64,000 nt of DNA from Microcaldota archaeon (GCA_021818925.1 JAKASU010000001.1:132036-196035); one strand, 5' to 3'. Numbered from the stretch's first letter, positions 9,331 through 19,421 are shown. Translations and numbers: made by a program. Notes: generated from the letters alone by a model not told the origin.

Positions 9331-12300
9331 TCACAATTTCTCTATAGCCACCGTCAGCTTCTCGTCCTCTATGTCAAAGCTCTCGGGCCCGAGACCCTCC
9401 TTGACATGCTCGCGCAGTTCTACCGCGTTCACATCCCTCTTTATCTTCGCGTGGTTCTTCTTCACCACCTCCGCGAACTGAGGGCTCGCCTCGAAGAATA
9501 CGCCTATCCTGTCCTGCTTCTTCATCCCCTTCGACTTCCTGGCAAGCTGCACCCTCCTCTCAAACTCCCTGACCATTCCCTCCTCCCACAGCTCCCTGCT
9601 CATCTCCTTGTCCACGGAGGCGATGCCGTGCTTGAACACTATCGCATTCTCACCCTCAAGCTTCTGCACTATAACGAAGTGCTCCGCCTTTATGTCAACA
9701 AGCCCCTTGTCCGTGTGCAGCGAGTAGTGGCCGCTCTCCGAGACAGCATTCTCCAGCGCGTCTGCGTCCTCCTTCTTCAGCGCCTCTCCCACAGCTCCCG
9801 CCTTCTCCTTGAAGTCCGGCCCTATCCTTGCAAAGACCGGCCTTACCTCCTTGCCGAAGCTCTCTACCCTCTTCGTCTCGATCTTCTTGATGTTCGTGTA
9901 TTCTTCTATCAGCGGAGATAGCCTCTCCAGCGCTATCTGGGTCTTGTCGTCCTTGACCTCAAGGAGCCCTTTTGCGATCGGCCACCTGAGCTTTATGTTT
10001 GCCTTCTCCCTGCTGTTCAACAGCGCTGTCATCGCGTCTCTCGCGATCGCAAAATCCTCTTCAAGCGCCGCGTTCACTGCCCTGCGGTCCACCCTCGGCC
10101 AGTCCTCCATGGAGACGCTCTCCTCGGTCGCATACAGCTGCGTGTATATGTACTCAGTTGAGAACGGTATTATCGGAGCCGTGAGTACGCACACCGTCTT
10201 CAGCACGTACGCAACGAGGTTCGCTATCCTCTTCAGTTCCCCCTTCGTCGCCTCCGCGGCCCTTTTCTTCGCCAGCTTGAGGTAGAATCTGCTGAAATCC
10301 TCAACGAAGAAGCTCCTCGCCTCGTTCACGGCCGTGTCAAGGAGATACCTGTCGAAGTTCTCATTGAACTTCGCCACAAGGGTGTTGAGCCTTGAGAGTA
10401 TCCATGCGTCTTCGGGCGTGAGCGATGCCGCGCGCGGCTTCTTTACGTTCTTCATGTCAGCTCCGGATAGCGCGGCCAGCTCCTTCGCCAGCTCCGCTGT
10501 GTTGTAAAGCGTTATTATGTCCCTGTCCGCGTCGACCATCTCGTCCTTCTTCAGCTTAAGCTCCTGCCATCTCGGATGGCTCGAGCACCAGAGCCTGAAG
10601 CCGTCTGCGCTCGCTATAGTGAAAAGGTCGTTAGCGGTCACCGCGTTGCCGAGGTGCCTGTGCATCTCTCCGCCGAACTGGTCCTTCATCATTCCCCCTA
10701 TGACCACGTTCCTGAACGGAGTCTTGCCGTGATACGCGACGCTCGTGCGCATCAGCGTAGCGAACCAGCCCCTTAGCTGCTCGTTGCTCTCGGTGATCCA
10801 GTCTGCGGGGAAGAGCCTGCCGAACTCGACGCCGCTCAGGCTCGCGGTATGCGCGATCCCGGCGTCGTACCAGACGTCTATCACGTCGGGTATGCGGCGC
10901 ATCTCCCCCTGGCACTTCATGCACTTGAACCTCACCTCGTCTATGTGTGGCCTATGCAGGTCTTCTAGTTCTTTCTCGAGCTTCGCCCTTTCCATCAGCT
11001 CCCTCGCCGAGCCCATCACCTCTATCTCTCCGCAGGAAGCGCATTTCCATATAGGTATTGGCGTTCCCCAGTACCTCTGCCTGGTTATCGTCCAATCCGG
11101 AGAGCTGTTTATCGCCTCCGCGAACCACTCCCGCCCGGCCTCCGGCTGCCAACTGACCTTCTGGTTCTGCTTGAGCATCTTCTTCTTGATCCTCTGCACA
11201 TTCACGAACCATTGCTCGGTTGCGCGATAGATGAGCTTGGTGCCGCACCTCCAGCAGTGCGGGTAGCTGTGCTTTATCTCCCCCTGGCCTAGCAGCGCGC
11301 CCGCAGCTTTCAGATCCTCGAGCACGCGCGGATTTGCTTCCTGCGGGACCAGCAGCCCAGAGTACGCGCCCGCCTCTTCTGTGTACCTTGCGTGGACGTC
11401 AACTGGCGAGAAGATAGGCAGCCTGTGTGCCTTGCCAAGCTTCTCGTCCTCTATGCCATGCCCAGGGGCCACGTGCAGCAGCCCGCTTCCCTCCAAAACG
11501 GTAACGAAAGTTTCGCTCAGTATCACCTTATGGTACTTCCTCAGAGTCTTCTGCATCGGCACCTTGTCCTCCAGCGGGCTCAGGTACCTCACGCCCTCAA
11601 GCTCGCTGCCATAGAACTCCTTCAGCACCGCCGCGCTTGCCTTCATGACGCTTGCAAAGTCGTCAAGCCTCTCCTTTGCGAGAATGTAGTCCTTGCCGTC
11701 AATCTTTGCGAGCACGTACATCTCCTTCGGATTGGCCGCTATTGCGACGTTTGCGGGCAGCGTCCATGGCGTGGTCGTCCACACCACGAGATGCGTGTCG
11801 TGACCAATCTCGATCCTGTCGCCCTTGCTCCCGACCGCGGGGAAGGCGAGGAAGAGCGAAGGATCTGTGTCCTCCTGGTACTCCAGCTCTATGCTTCCTC
11901 CCGCAAGCACCGTTTCGCAATGCGGGCAGTATGCAAGCGGCTTCAGGCCGCTGTAGACAAGGCCCTTGTTGTATATGCTCTTGAATATCTCCCAGCCCTT
12001 GTTCATGTACTCCTTCTTGTACGGAAGGTAAACGTTCGCAAAGTCAAAAGACGCGCCTAGCCTCATTAGCGTCTGCGTATCCTTCTCTATGCCCTTGTCG
12101 ACAAGCTCCCTGCAAGCCTTCACGAAGCTGGCTATGCCCACCTTGTTCTCTATGTCCATCTTCGACTTTATGCCGAGGTTCTTCTCCACTTGGTTCTCGG
12201 TAGGCAGTCCATGTACATCAAACCCGTTCCTGTCGTGCACGCTGAACCTCCTCTGCTTCTTGTAGCGCACCACCATGTCCTTTATGGTCGTAACCCACAT

Positions 12301-12453
12301 GTGGTGCGAGGCGAGTTCGGAATAGGCGTACGGGGGGCCATCCAGGAAATAGAACTTCTTGCCCTTGCCAAGCGCCCTGACCTTGTTGTTCGTGTCGTGC
12401 TCCTTCCAATATTCGAGCATCTCCTCTTCGCGTCCCCTAAGATCCAGCATCAA
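9331..12453 (-). CDS. ileS: Isoleucyl-tRNA synthetase
   Basis: 'NGFDVHGLPTENQVEKNLGI', CP1 editing 'VVWTTTPWTLPANVAIAANP', 'REKANIKLRWP' anticodon-domain motif; HIGH/KMSKS look atypical (see findings). Confidence 0.9.
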   Translation of the reverse strand: MMLDLRGREEEMLEYWKEHDTNNKVRALGKGKKFYFLDGPPYAYSELASHHMWVTTIKDMVVRYKKQRRFSVHDRNGFDVHGLPTENQVEKNLGIKSKMDIENKVGIASFVKACRELVDKGIEKDTQTLMRLGASFDFANVYLPYKKEYMNKGWEIFKSIYNKGLVYSGLKPLAYCPHCETVLAGGSIELEYQEDTDPSLFLAFPAVGSKGDRIEIGHDTHLVVWTTTPWTLPANVAIAANPKEMYVLAKIDGKDYILAKERLDDFASVMKASAAVLKEFYGSELEGVRYLSPLEDKVPMQKTLRKYHKVILSETFVTVLEGSGLLHVAPGHGIEDEKLGKAHRLPIFSPVDVHARYTEEAGAYSGLLVPQEANPRVLEDLKAAGALLGQGEIKHSYPHCWRCGTKLIYRATEQWFVNVQRIKKKMLKQNQKVSWQPEAGREWFAEAINSSPDWTITRQRYWGTPIPIWKCASCGEIEVMGSARELMERAKLEKELEDLHRPHIDEVRFKCMKCQGEMRRIPDVIDVWYDAGIAHTASLSGVEFGRLFPADWITESNEQLRGWFATLMRTSVAYHGKTPFRNVVIGGMMKDQFGGEMHRHLGNAVTANDLFTIASADGFRLWCSSHPRWQELKLKKDEMVDADRDIITLYNTAELAKELAALSGADMKNVKKPRAASLTPEDAWILSRLNTLVAKFNENFDRYLLDTAVNEARSFFVEDFSRFYLKLAKKRAAEATKGELKRIANLVAYVLKTVCVLTAPIIPFSTEYIYTQLYATEESVSMEDWPRVDRRAVNAALEEDFAIARDAMTALLNSREKANIKLRWPIAKGLLEVKDDKTQIALERLSPLIEEYTNIKKIETKRVESFGKEVRPVFARIGPDFKEKAGAVGEALKKEDADALENAVSESGHYSLHTDKGLVDIKAEHFVIVQKLEGENAIVFKHGIASVDKEMSRELWEEGMVREFERRVQLARKSKGMKKQDRIGVFFEASPQFAEVVKKNHAKIKRDVNAVELREHVKEGLGPESFDIEDEKLTVAIEKL

Positions 12454-12529
12454 AACTCAACCGAGCAATTAGGATTACCAATTGCATTGCTATTATTAAA
12501 AAGCTAATGTATTATACTCTCACGATTCG

Positions 12530-13141
12530 ATGAGAAATGCCGATGCGGTGTCGATTCTGCGCATACCGCTGCTGCTCCTCCTTGTGTACGCCATATCGGT
12601 AAGGGCAGACGCTGCAGCGTCGCTCGTCCTTCTCGCGATACTCTTCGTGTCAGACGCCGCCGACGGCTACCTTACCTTCGACGAGAAGCTTTCCATGTCG
12701 GATTTCGTGCACTATCTCTTTGAGGAGGCGCGACTCGCAAGGAAGAGGGAGCGCTCAAGGCCAAAGACGCCACGGTACGCCGCATTCCTCGACATAGGAG
12801 TCGACAGGTTGATAGAGTACGCGCTCTGGCTCACCTTTGTCCTGCTCTCCGTGACTCCCTGGTTCGTGCTCGCCATAGTGTTCCTCAGGAACACGATAGC
12901 GGATGCGCTCGTGCTGAGGAAGAGGAAGGCATTCTCCGAGATGCACACCGGTTTCGGAAGGATAGCATCATCGCACGTAAGCCGCGGCGCCTATGCGGTA
13001 CTGAAAGCTGTCAACTTCGCCTACCTTGTGCTCGTCGCTACCGCTGGATGGCCCATCTCGGCCGGCTACGCCCTGACCGCAGCCGTCGTGGTATTCTCCC
13101 TCTTCCGCGGCGTAGCGGAGATATACGAGGCTACGCGCTGA
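12530..13141 (+). CDS. CDP-alcohol phosphatidyltransferase family membrane protein
   Basis: 'RNADAVSILRIPLL...FVSDAADGYL...LDIGVDRLIEY' resembles the DG(x)2AR...G(x)3D(x)3D pattern in degenerate form; multiple TM segments. Confidence 0.65.
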   Translation: MRNADAVSILRIPLLLLLVYAISVRADAAASLVLLAILFVSDAADGYLTFDEKLSMSDFVHYLFEEARLARKRERSRPKTPRYAAFLDIGVDRLIEYALWLTFVLLSVTPWFVLAIVFLRNTIADALVLRKRKAFSEMHTGFGRIASSHVSRGAYAVLKAVNFAYLVLVATAGWPISAGYALTAAVVVFSLFRGVAEIYEATR

Positions 13142-13174
13142 TAGCCTAATAAACTCTTTTTCCTTATTCCAAGC

Positions 13175-13666
13175 ATGGCGATGAGGCTCCAGACCGCCAC
13201 GGAGTTCCTGGTGACATACGGCTGGGCGTTCACAATCATAGCGATAGTGTTGCTCGCGCTCTACACCAGCGGGTTCTTCAACCCCAGCACGTACTCTTCA
13301 CAGCAGTGCGTGCTCTCATCCGGCTTCAACTGCCTCAGTTTCTTCATGTCCACCAACGGCCTGCTCTCCGTCAACCTCCAACAGTCGCAGAACAACGCGA
13401 TAAACGTGACCGCGATAGGCTGCAACGTCAACGGCACGCTCACTCGAATGATCAAGCCCTACAATCCTCTCGCTCCCGCGAGCAACCAGGTCTTCATACC
13501 GATCGGCGGCAACTACACCTTCAACGTGCAGTGCTACGGCAACGGAGGCCCAGTGGCGGGCAACACGCTCAGCATTTTCACCGGAGTGCTCACACTGAAC
13601 TACACGAACGAAGTGACCCAGCTGCCCGGCACCTCGATAGGCAGGGTAATCGTCAAGGTTACTTAG
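13175..13666 (+). CDS. Type IV pilin-like secreted protein
   Basis: N-terminus 'MAMRLQTATEFLVTYGWAFTIIAIVLLALY' (class III signal peptide/pilin-like hydrophobic helix) plus Cys-containing extracellular domain. Confidence 0.6.
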   Translation: MAMRLQTATEFLVTYGWAFTIIAIVLLALYTSGFFNPSTYSSQQCVLSSGFNCLSFFMSTNGLLSVNLQQSQNNAINVTAIGCNVNGTLTRMIKPYNPLAPASNQVFIPIGGNYTFNVQCYGNGGPVAGNTLSIFTGVLTLNYTNEVTQLPGTSIGRVIVKVT

Positions 13667-13708
13667 TTTTAATAAATTGTAGTTATTCATATATTCGGCG
13701 CTGGTTTA

Positions 13709-15028
13709 ATGCTCGACCCCGACGATTTCTACGATTTCGAGTCAAGGATTTTCTCTGAGCTGGAGAGCAAGCTCAGCATAATACCCGACGATGCCGACAG
13801 GAACAGGTTCATCGAGACCATAGCAAAGACCATATCGCCCGCGGTTTCCCCGGATGACATAAAGAAGGTCATAGCCGATTCTAAGAATTTCGGAGTGCTC
13901 GAAAAGTTCCTTAATGACGAGAGCGTCGAGGACGTGATGATAAACAACACGAACAACATGTTCCTCTACCTGTCCGGCAGGGGCTATGAGAAATCAACGG
14001 TCAAGGTAGAGAGCAAGAAGGAGCTAGACCTTCTTGTAAGAAAGCTGAAGATGTATGCCACCACCGAAGTATCAAACAAGGAGATATTTGACGTCCACCT
14101 TCCCAACGGCTCGAGGGCCAACATCGTCGACTCGCCGCTCGGAGCAGACATAACGGTCAGGAACTTCAAGAAGTCGGCGCTAAGCATAATCGACCTGATA
14201 AACAACGGAGAGCTTAGCTACAACCTGGCCGGCAGGCTCTGGCTCTACACCGAGGGGCTGAAGGTCAGGCCGGCGAACCTTCTCATCGGCGGAATGCCGG
14301 CAAGCGGGAAGACGACGCTGCTCAACGCGATGTTCAGCTTCTTCAGACCGGAGCAGAGGATCGTGGTTATAGAAGAGACGTACGAGCTCAACACCGATAC
14401 TCAAGAGAACACCGTAAGGCTCGAGACGAGTCCAAGGCTGCCGATGGACGAGCTTGTAAAGAACGCGCTCAGGATGAGGCCCGACCTGATTATAATAGGA
14501 GAGGTGAGGGGCCCGGAGGCCAAGGACATGCTAACCGCGATGAACATCGGCAAGATATCCATGGGCACGATACACGCGAGCACCGCGCGAGACGTAATAA
14601 CGAGGCTGCAGCACACTCCGATGAACATAGAGATGGACATAATACCGCTAATAGATGCGATAATCATAGTGTCGCAGGTCAACGAGAACCAGAGGCCTGT
14701 GAGGAAGATAACGCAGGTATCTGAGATATCAGGGATAGAGACGCAGGTTCTCCTCTCGGATCTTTACAGCTACGACTACAAACTGCACAAGAGCTCAGAC
14801 GTTCTGCCGAGCGTGACCTACAGGGACACTCTGGCCAAGCTCACCGGATACACGCCCACCGAGATAGTCATCGAGGAACAGCGAAGGGGCAAGATACTTG
14901 AGAGGCTCAACAAGACCGGGGTCAGGGACCTCAAGGGGATAAGCGCGTTCGTCAGGGAGTACTACGATGACCAGAAGAAGGCGCTTGCGAAGTTAGACCT
15001 TGCAAACCTCGGAACGCTCCCTTGGTAG
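13709..15028 (+). CDS. Type II/IV secretion system (CpaF/TadA/VirB11-like) ATPase
   Basis: Walker A 'LLIGGMPASGKTTLLNAM', 'EETYELN', 'MRPDLIIIGEVRGPEAKDMLTAMN', 'GTIHAS'. Confidence 0.93.
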   Translation: MLDPDDFYDFESRIFSELESKLSIIPDDADRNRFIETIAKTISPAVSPDDIKKVIADSKNFGVLEKFLNDESVEDVMINNTNNMFLYLSGRGYEKSTVKVESKKELDLLVRKLKMYATTEVSNKEIFDVHLPNGSRANIVDSPLGADITVRNFKKSALSIIDLINNGELSYNLAGRLWLYTEGLKVRPANLLIGGMPASGKTTLLNAMFSFFRPEQRIVVIEETYELNTDTQENTVRLETSPRLPMDELVKNALRMRPDLIIIGEVRGPEAKDMLTAMNIGKISMGTIHASTARDVITRLQHTPMNIEMDIIPLIDAIIIVSQVNENQRPVRKITQVSEISGIETQVLLSDLYSYDYKLHKSSDVLPSVTYRDTLAKLTGYTPTEIVIEEQRRGKILERLNKTGVRDLKGISAFVREYYDDQKKALAKLDLANLGTLPW

Positions 15029-16126
15029 TCAGGGCAGGTACTGCTCCTTGCTTATCTTCTCCTTTATGTAGTCGCCGACGAAGGTGAGGTTCGGGCCCTG
15101 CAGCGCATCCTGCTCAAGCTTTATCTTGCCCTTTATCATGCGCTCCAGCTCGACCACCCACTCCTTGTGCTTCTTTATCCACTCGTACTGCAGCATCTCC
15201 TGGGCGCGCTTCAAATCCACTTCGCTCGCCTTTATCGTCAGCTTGTTCAGGAACTTGTACTTGTCGAGGTCGGACATTGTCACGCCGATGAACCTCGCCT
15301 CCGGGGTCGCGACGTCGTTGCCTATGTACGCTAGGTTTATGCTCCCGGTCTTGATCGTCCAGTAAATGTACCAGCCCCAAGCATCGGAATCAGTGAACAC
15401 GAAAACGGGCAGCTTCTTGTCCGCGAGCTTGCGTATCAGCCTCCTAGTGCCCCTCGTAGCCTGGCCCTGCGGCGTAAGGAGTATGCAGTTCTCCTTCTTC
15501 CAGAACTTGTCCTCGTTGAGCCTCTGCCATATGGCGTCCTTCTCCACAACGAGCACGTACTTCGCCCTTATGTCAACGAAATCTATCTCGTTGTCCACGT
15601 CGCTCGGTATGGACCAGCCGGTCCTGCCTGTCTTGCTGCAGTCCATCTCGATACGCTCGCCTCCCGAAGTGTCCACCACTTTCATGTTGCCCGCGAGCAC
15701 TCCCCTCCTCGTGGCGTTGAGGTTGAGTTCCTCCCTCTTGACGTTTATCGCGACCTCGAGGTCCTCGATGAGCGGGTTGCTCTCCGCCTGCTCGCTGAAG
15801 ATGCTCTCGTCAACGTCCTCGCCAAGCGAGAACTTGAGCTGGTAGAAAAGCCCCCTTATGCTCGTGTGTAGATCCTCCTCAAGGAACTTGTGGCACTTCG
15901 CCGCTATCGCTATCGTCTGCATGAACTTCTTTGCCTGGGCGACGTTGATGAAGTTCCTCTCCTCCTTAGCGGCCCCCAGCCTGAGGTAGCCTTCCTTCTT
16001 GTCGAAAACTATGTTGCTCCTGGTTCGTGCAGCAGTCACGAACCTCGGGTTCTTGCCCTCTTCTATCTCTGACACGACGTCCTTGCCCAGCTGCTCCAGT
16101 TTCTTGAGCGCTGCCTTCTCCTGCAT
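15029..16126 (-). CDS. top6A: DNA topoisomerase VI subunit A
   Basis: 'TSIRGLFYQLKFSL' catalytic Tyr region and Toprim 'VVEKDAIWQRL...VFTDSDAWGWYIY'; preceded by GGTGA SD. Confidence 0.93.
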   Translation of the reverse strand: MQEKAALKKLEQLGKDVVSEIEEGKNPRFVTAARTRSNIVFDKKEGYLRLGAAKEERNFINVAQAKKFMQTIAIAAKCHKFLEEDLHTSIRGLFYQLKFSLGEDVDESIFSEQAESNPLIEDLEVAINVKREELNLNATRRGVLAGNMKVVDTSGGERIEMDCSKTGRTGWSIPSDVDNEIDFVDIRAKYVLVVEKDAIWQRLNEDKFWKKENCILLTPQGQATRGTRRLIRKLADKKLPVFVFTDSDAWGWYIYWTIKTGSINLAYIGNDVATPEARFIGVTMSDLDKYKFLNKLTIKASEVDLKRAQEMLQYEWIKKHKEWVVELERMIKGKIKLEQDALQGPNLTFVGDYIKEKISKEQYLP

Positions 16127-16127
16127 G

Positions 16128-19100
16128 CTACTTCACCGCGGGCATGCCGCTCACAAGAAGCGGCGGCCTCTCCCTGGAGTCTGCGACGAAGTAGTGGCGC
16201 AGCTCCCCTATTATCGCGTTTCTCCTTGAGCTAGGTTTCAGAGAGTAGTTGAGAACGTCGGCTATGTTCCTCGCGTAAAGAAGCTTGACCTTCTTTGCCA
16301 TCCTGCTGTCCAGGTAAACGTCCTCCTTGTTGCTCTCCGGTATTATCACGTACCGTATCCCCGCATCTATCGCGGCCTTCACCTTAGCGGTAACGCCGCC
16401 AACTGGCAGCACCATGCCCCTTACTGAGAGCGAGCCGGTCATTGCAACATCCTGCTTGACCGGTATGCCTTCGAGTGCCGATATGACGCTGACCGCCACG
16501 GAAACGCTGGCGCTGTCTCCCTCGATGCCCGAGTACGTCTGTATGAACTGGACGTGTACGTCATAGCTGGACATGTCGCGGTGCATATGCCTTTTTATCA
16601 CGGCGCTGATGTTCTTCACCGCCTCCTGGGCTATCTTGCCGAGCTTTCCTGTGGCTATGAGCTTGCCCTCTGCACGCGAGCTGGCCGGCGTGACCTCGGC
16701 CGCTATCGGAGTAACGATGCCTGTCGCGGTGACGTTCGCGCCCATCACAGCGAGCCCGTTCACCTTGCCTATCGCATAGCCTTTGGTTGCGAAAACGCGG
16801 TAGTCCTTGGTGTACTCCAGCTCCTGTTCCGCGTACTGCGCCTCTATTGGCTTAGCGAACCCGAGCGCCTCAAGCACGTCCTCTCTCAACACCACCTTCC
16901 TTCCCCTCTCCATCGCTATGTCTCCCGCAGCCCTTACAAGGCCTCCGAGGTCCCTAAGTATGAGCGTGAGTCTGTGCTTCCTGCCCGCACGCCTCCTCGC
17001 GTCATTGATGAGCTCGAGGCACGCCGCATAGCTGAAAGGAGGTATTCGCGTGTCCTTCGCTATCTCCTGCGCTATGAATCTTATGATCTTCTCCCTGTTC
17101 GCTTCCGTGTCCGCCATCGTCGATTCCATGTACACCTCGTACCCATATCCTCGTATCCTGGACCTAAGCGCGGGGTGCATCCTTTCTATGTCCTGCAGGT
17201 TCCCTGCGGCAACAAGAAGGAAGTCCGCAGGCACCGGTTCCGTCCTGACTATCGCCCCGGAGCTGAGCTCGCTCTGGCCCGTAATCGAGTACTTCTTCTC
17301 CTGCATAGCGGTAAGGAGTTCCTGTTGCGACTTGGGCTCGAGGTCAGCAATCTCGTCTATGAATAGAACGCCCTTGTTCGCTCTGTGCACCGCGCCGCTC
17401 TCCACCCTGAGGTGTGCAGGGGTGCCCAGTCCGCCAGAGTTATGCGTGAGTATAAAATCTACCAGGTAGTTTCCACTCTCTGTTGTAAGGTTGTATACGA
17501 ATCCATCGTACTGTTCCTCCTCTATGCTCTCTATCTCATCGAACGCGTAATCTCCGTGGCCCAGCGCTTTCAGCCGTGTTACTCCCTCATCGTTTGCTCC
17601 TAGTTCTGAAAACCTGGCACTAATCTTATTGAGGAGATTCCTTGTCAGTCTTGTTTTTTCAACAGCGGGATTAATCGACCAGAAATCCCGATGTATTTTT
17701 TCTTTCGATACTCCGAGTTTCCCTCGTATACTATCAAGCATCGAGAAATCCAAAGGAATAACGTCATCAAAGCATTCTTTACCAAATCCAGTTTCAGCAA
17801 GATAGACGTCAAGATTGTCCCTGTGAATCCGATTCACCGTGCTCGCGTAGTACTGCTGTGACCATTCAAAGCTATTCCATCTGAGAGCATGCTGTAATAC
17901 GCCCCTCTCCTTGCCGTACCCTCTATCTACCCTTGTGTGGTATTTCGGATTCATTCCTAGAGTGAGGAAAAGTGCTCTTATCTGCTGCACATAGGTCTTG
18001 CTTGACGAGAGTATCTCGAACTGCCCCTGCTTGTTTACATAGCCGTCCAGCGACATCAATCTCGACAGAAAAATGATCTTCTTGGTACGAGTCTGCAAAA
18101 ACATAGCATCTGGAATTCTTTTCTCCTTATTTTCAGTCACCCCAAGCGCCCGCAATTCTTTGCACAAAGATGCCGAGTTCAAACTTATCTGCGTGGCGCC
18201 GTCAGGCCTGGTCTTAATCTTCGGTGCATAGCCAAGTTTCTCTATATCTGTCTTAATCTGGTCGATTTTAAACTGGCGCTTGAAATTGAATTCTATGTGC
18301 CTCTCACCAATGTAGCCGTCCGCCAGGAGGTCGGCAATGAAGACTATCATTGCATCGTCGATGGCCTTCCCATCACCTGTGCCTATCCTCTCAGGGATGA
18401 TGAGCCTGCAATCGGCAGCGATGTTTCCCGCTTCCGAATACTCTATCGCGCCATCCTTGCCTAGAAAAGCCATCGGGTGGTTCGGCGTAACCCTTATGCT
18501 GCTGCCGCTTCTCGTCCTTATCTTCAATATCCTACCTGCATATTTTCGTCTGTATGCCCTAATGACAGAAGCCGGAGCAAGTTTGAATTCGCTGTCGAAT
18601 CCTCCCAAAACCTTTGTGCTATTATGGTCCAGCTCGACTTCGCCGCTCACGCCATCGGCGAAGCATGGGTCAACGAGCTTCTCTATCGGCAAAATATTGC
18701 CATTACCTAGCACGATTTTTTCTCCTGGCAAAATACACTGCAACGGGTCGTGCTTCACGTCGCCGAGCAGCGCACCGGCGCGAGATCCCGTCGCGTCGAC
18801 GAAAGGAGCGTGCGTCATGCCCGTGTTGTCAACTATGAGCTTTGGCTCGTTCGACTCGAAGAAGCCAGGGAACATGCCCACCCTCCTGAAGCTTCCCACA
18901 AAAACGACAGCGGACGAGAAGATAAGCACACCAAGAATCAGCGCAGCGAACACGAGTATCTGATAGCCGGAAAGGAAGCTGCTGAGCGCGAAGACCACAA
19001 GCAGTATGATTATCAGCGCGGTTATCGGAACTATACTGCTCCTTCCCTGCGTTGTGTCTATCTTGCCGTGCAGTTTCTCGCGCTGCACTATCTGCCTGCC

Positions 19101-19421
19101 CTGGCCGTCTCCCAAAGGCTTCGGCGTCTCTCCCGGCTTTGTCTCAACCTTCGGGTAGGTCTTGACCGACTTGACCACGGGCCTGTTCTCGTCATTCGGG
19201 TTCTTGTATACAAGGACGTCCTCAAGGTCGGTGACGGGCATCAGCTCCGCCATCGCCTGCGCAAGCATCGTCTTGCCGGTTCCAGGCTGACCGATCAAAA
19301 GCACATTGCGATGCTGTTTTGCCGCCTTCTTGACTATGTCTACTGCGCGCTCCTGCCCTATCACCTGGTCGACGAGCTTGTTTGGCAACTTTATTTCCGC
19401 TGTGGTGGCAAATCTCTTCAT
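16128..19421 (-). CDS. lonB: ATP-dependent protease LonB (membrane-anchored archaeal type), interrupted in frame by an intein
   Basis: Walker A 'LLIGQPGTGKTMLAQAMAEL', two TM segments, Walker B 'GVLFIDEIADL', Lon Ser-Lys protease domain 'EGDSASVSVAVSVISALEGIPV...VTAKVKAAIDAG'. Confidence 0.95.
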   Translation of the reverse strand: MKRFATTAEIKLPNKLVDQVIGQERAVDIVKKAAKQHRNVLLIGQPGTGKTMLAQAMAELMPVTDLEDVLVYKNPNDENRPVVKSVKTYPKVETKPGETPKPLGDGQGRQIVQREKLHGKIDTTQGRSSIVPITALIIILLVVFALSSFLSGYQILVFAALILGVLIFSSAVVFVGSFRRVGMFPGFFESNEPKLIVDNTGMTHAPFVDATGSRAGALLGDVKHDPLQCILPGEKIVLGNGNILPIEKLVDPCFADGVSGEVELDHNSTKVLGGFDSEFKLAPASVIRAYRRKYAGRILKIRTRSGSSIRVTPNHPMAFLGKDGAIEYSEAGNIAADCRLIIPERIGTGDGKAIDDAMIVFIADLLADGYIGERHIEFNFKRQFKIDQIKTDIEKLGYAPKIKTRPDGATQISLNSASLCKELRALGVTENKEKRIPDAMFLQTRTKKIIFLSRLMSLDGYVNKQGQFEILSSSKTYVQQIRALFLTLGMNPKYHTRVDRGYGKERGVLQHALRWNSFEWSQQYYASTVNRIHRDNLDVYLAETGFGKECFDDVIPLDFSMLDSIRGKLGVSKEKIHRDFWSINPAVEKTRLTRNLLNKISARFSELGANDEGVTRLKALGHGDYAFDEIESIEEEQYDGFVYNLTTESGNYLVDFILTHNSGGLGTPAHLRVESGAVHRANKGVLFIDEIADLEPKSQQELLTAMQEKKYSITGQSELSSGAIVRTEPVPADFLLVAAGNLQDIERMHPALRSRIRGYGYEVYMESTMADTEANREKIIRFIAQEIAKDTRIPPFSYAACLELINDARRRAGRKHRLTLILRDLGGLVRAAGDIAMERGRKVVLREDVLEALGFAKPIEAQYAEQELEYTKDYRVFATKGYAIGKVNGLAVMGANVTATGIVTPIAAEVTPASSRAEGKLIATGKLGKIAQEAVKNISAVIKRHMHRDMSSYDVHVQFIQTYSGIEGDSASVSVAVSVISALEGIPVKQDVAMTGSLSVRGMVLPVGGVTAKVKAAIDAGIRYVIIPESNKEDVYLDSRMAKKVKLLYARNIADVLNYSLKPSSRRNAIIGELRHYFVADSRERPPLLVSGMPAVK
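17439..18737 (-). other. Intein in LonB (433 aa, Cys1 ... His-Asn / +1 Ser) with LAGLIDADG endonuclease domain
   Basis: Extein junctions GDVKHDPLQ|CILPGEKIV ... YLVDFILTHN|SGGLGTPAHLR; DOD motifs 'FIADLLADGYIG' and 'LSRLMSLDGYVN'; terminal HN. Confidence 0.95.

Noticed and set aside
16128-19421. Possibility that LonB is two genes or frameshifted because of the extra 433 aa
   Set aside because: The frame is continuous and the insert has intein termini and DOD motifs at an extein junction that restores the conserved sequence.
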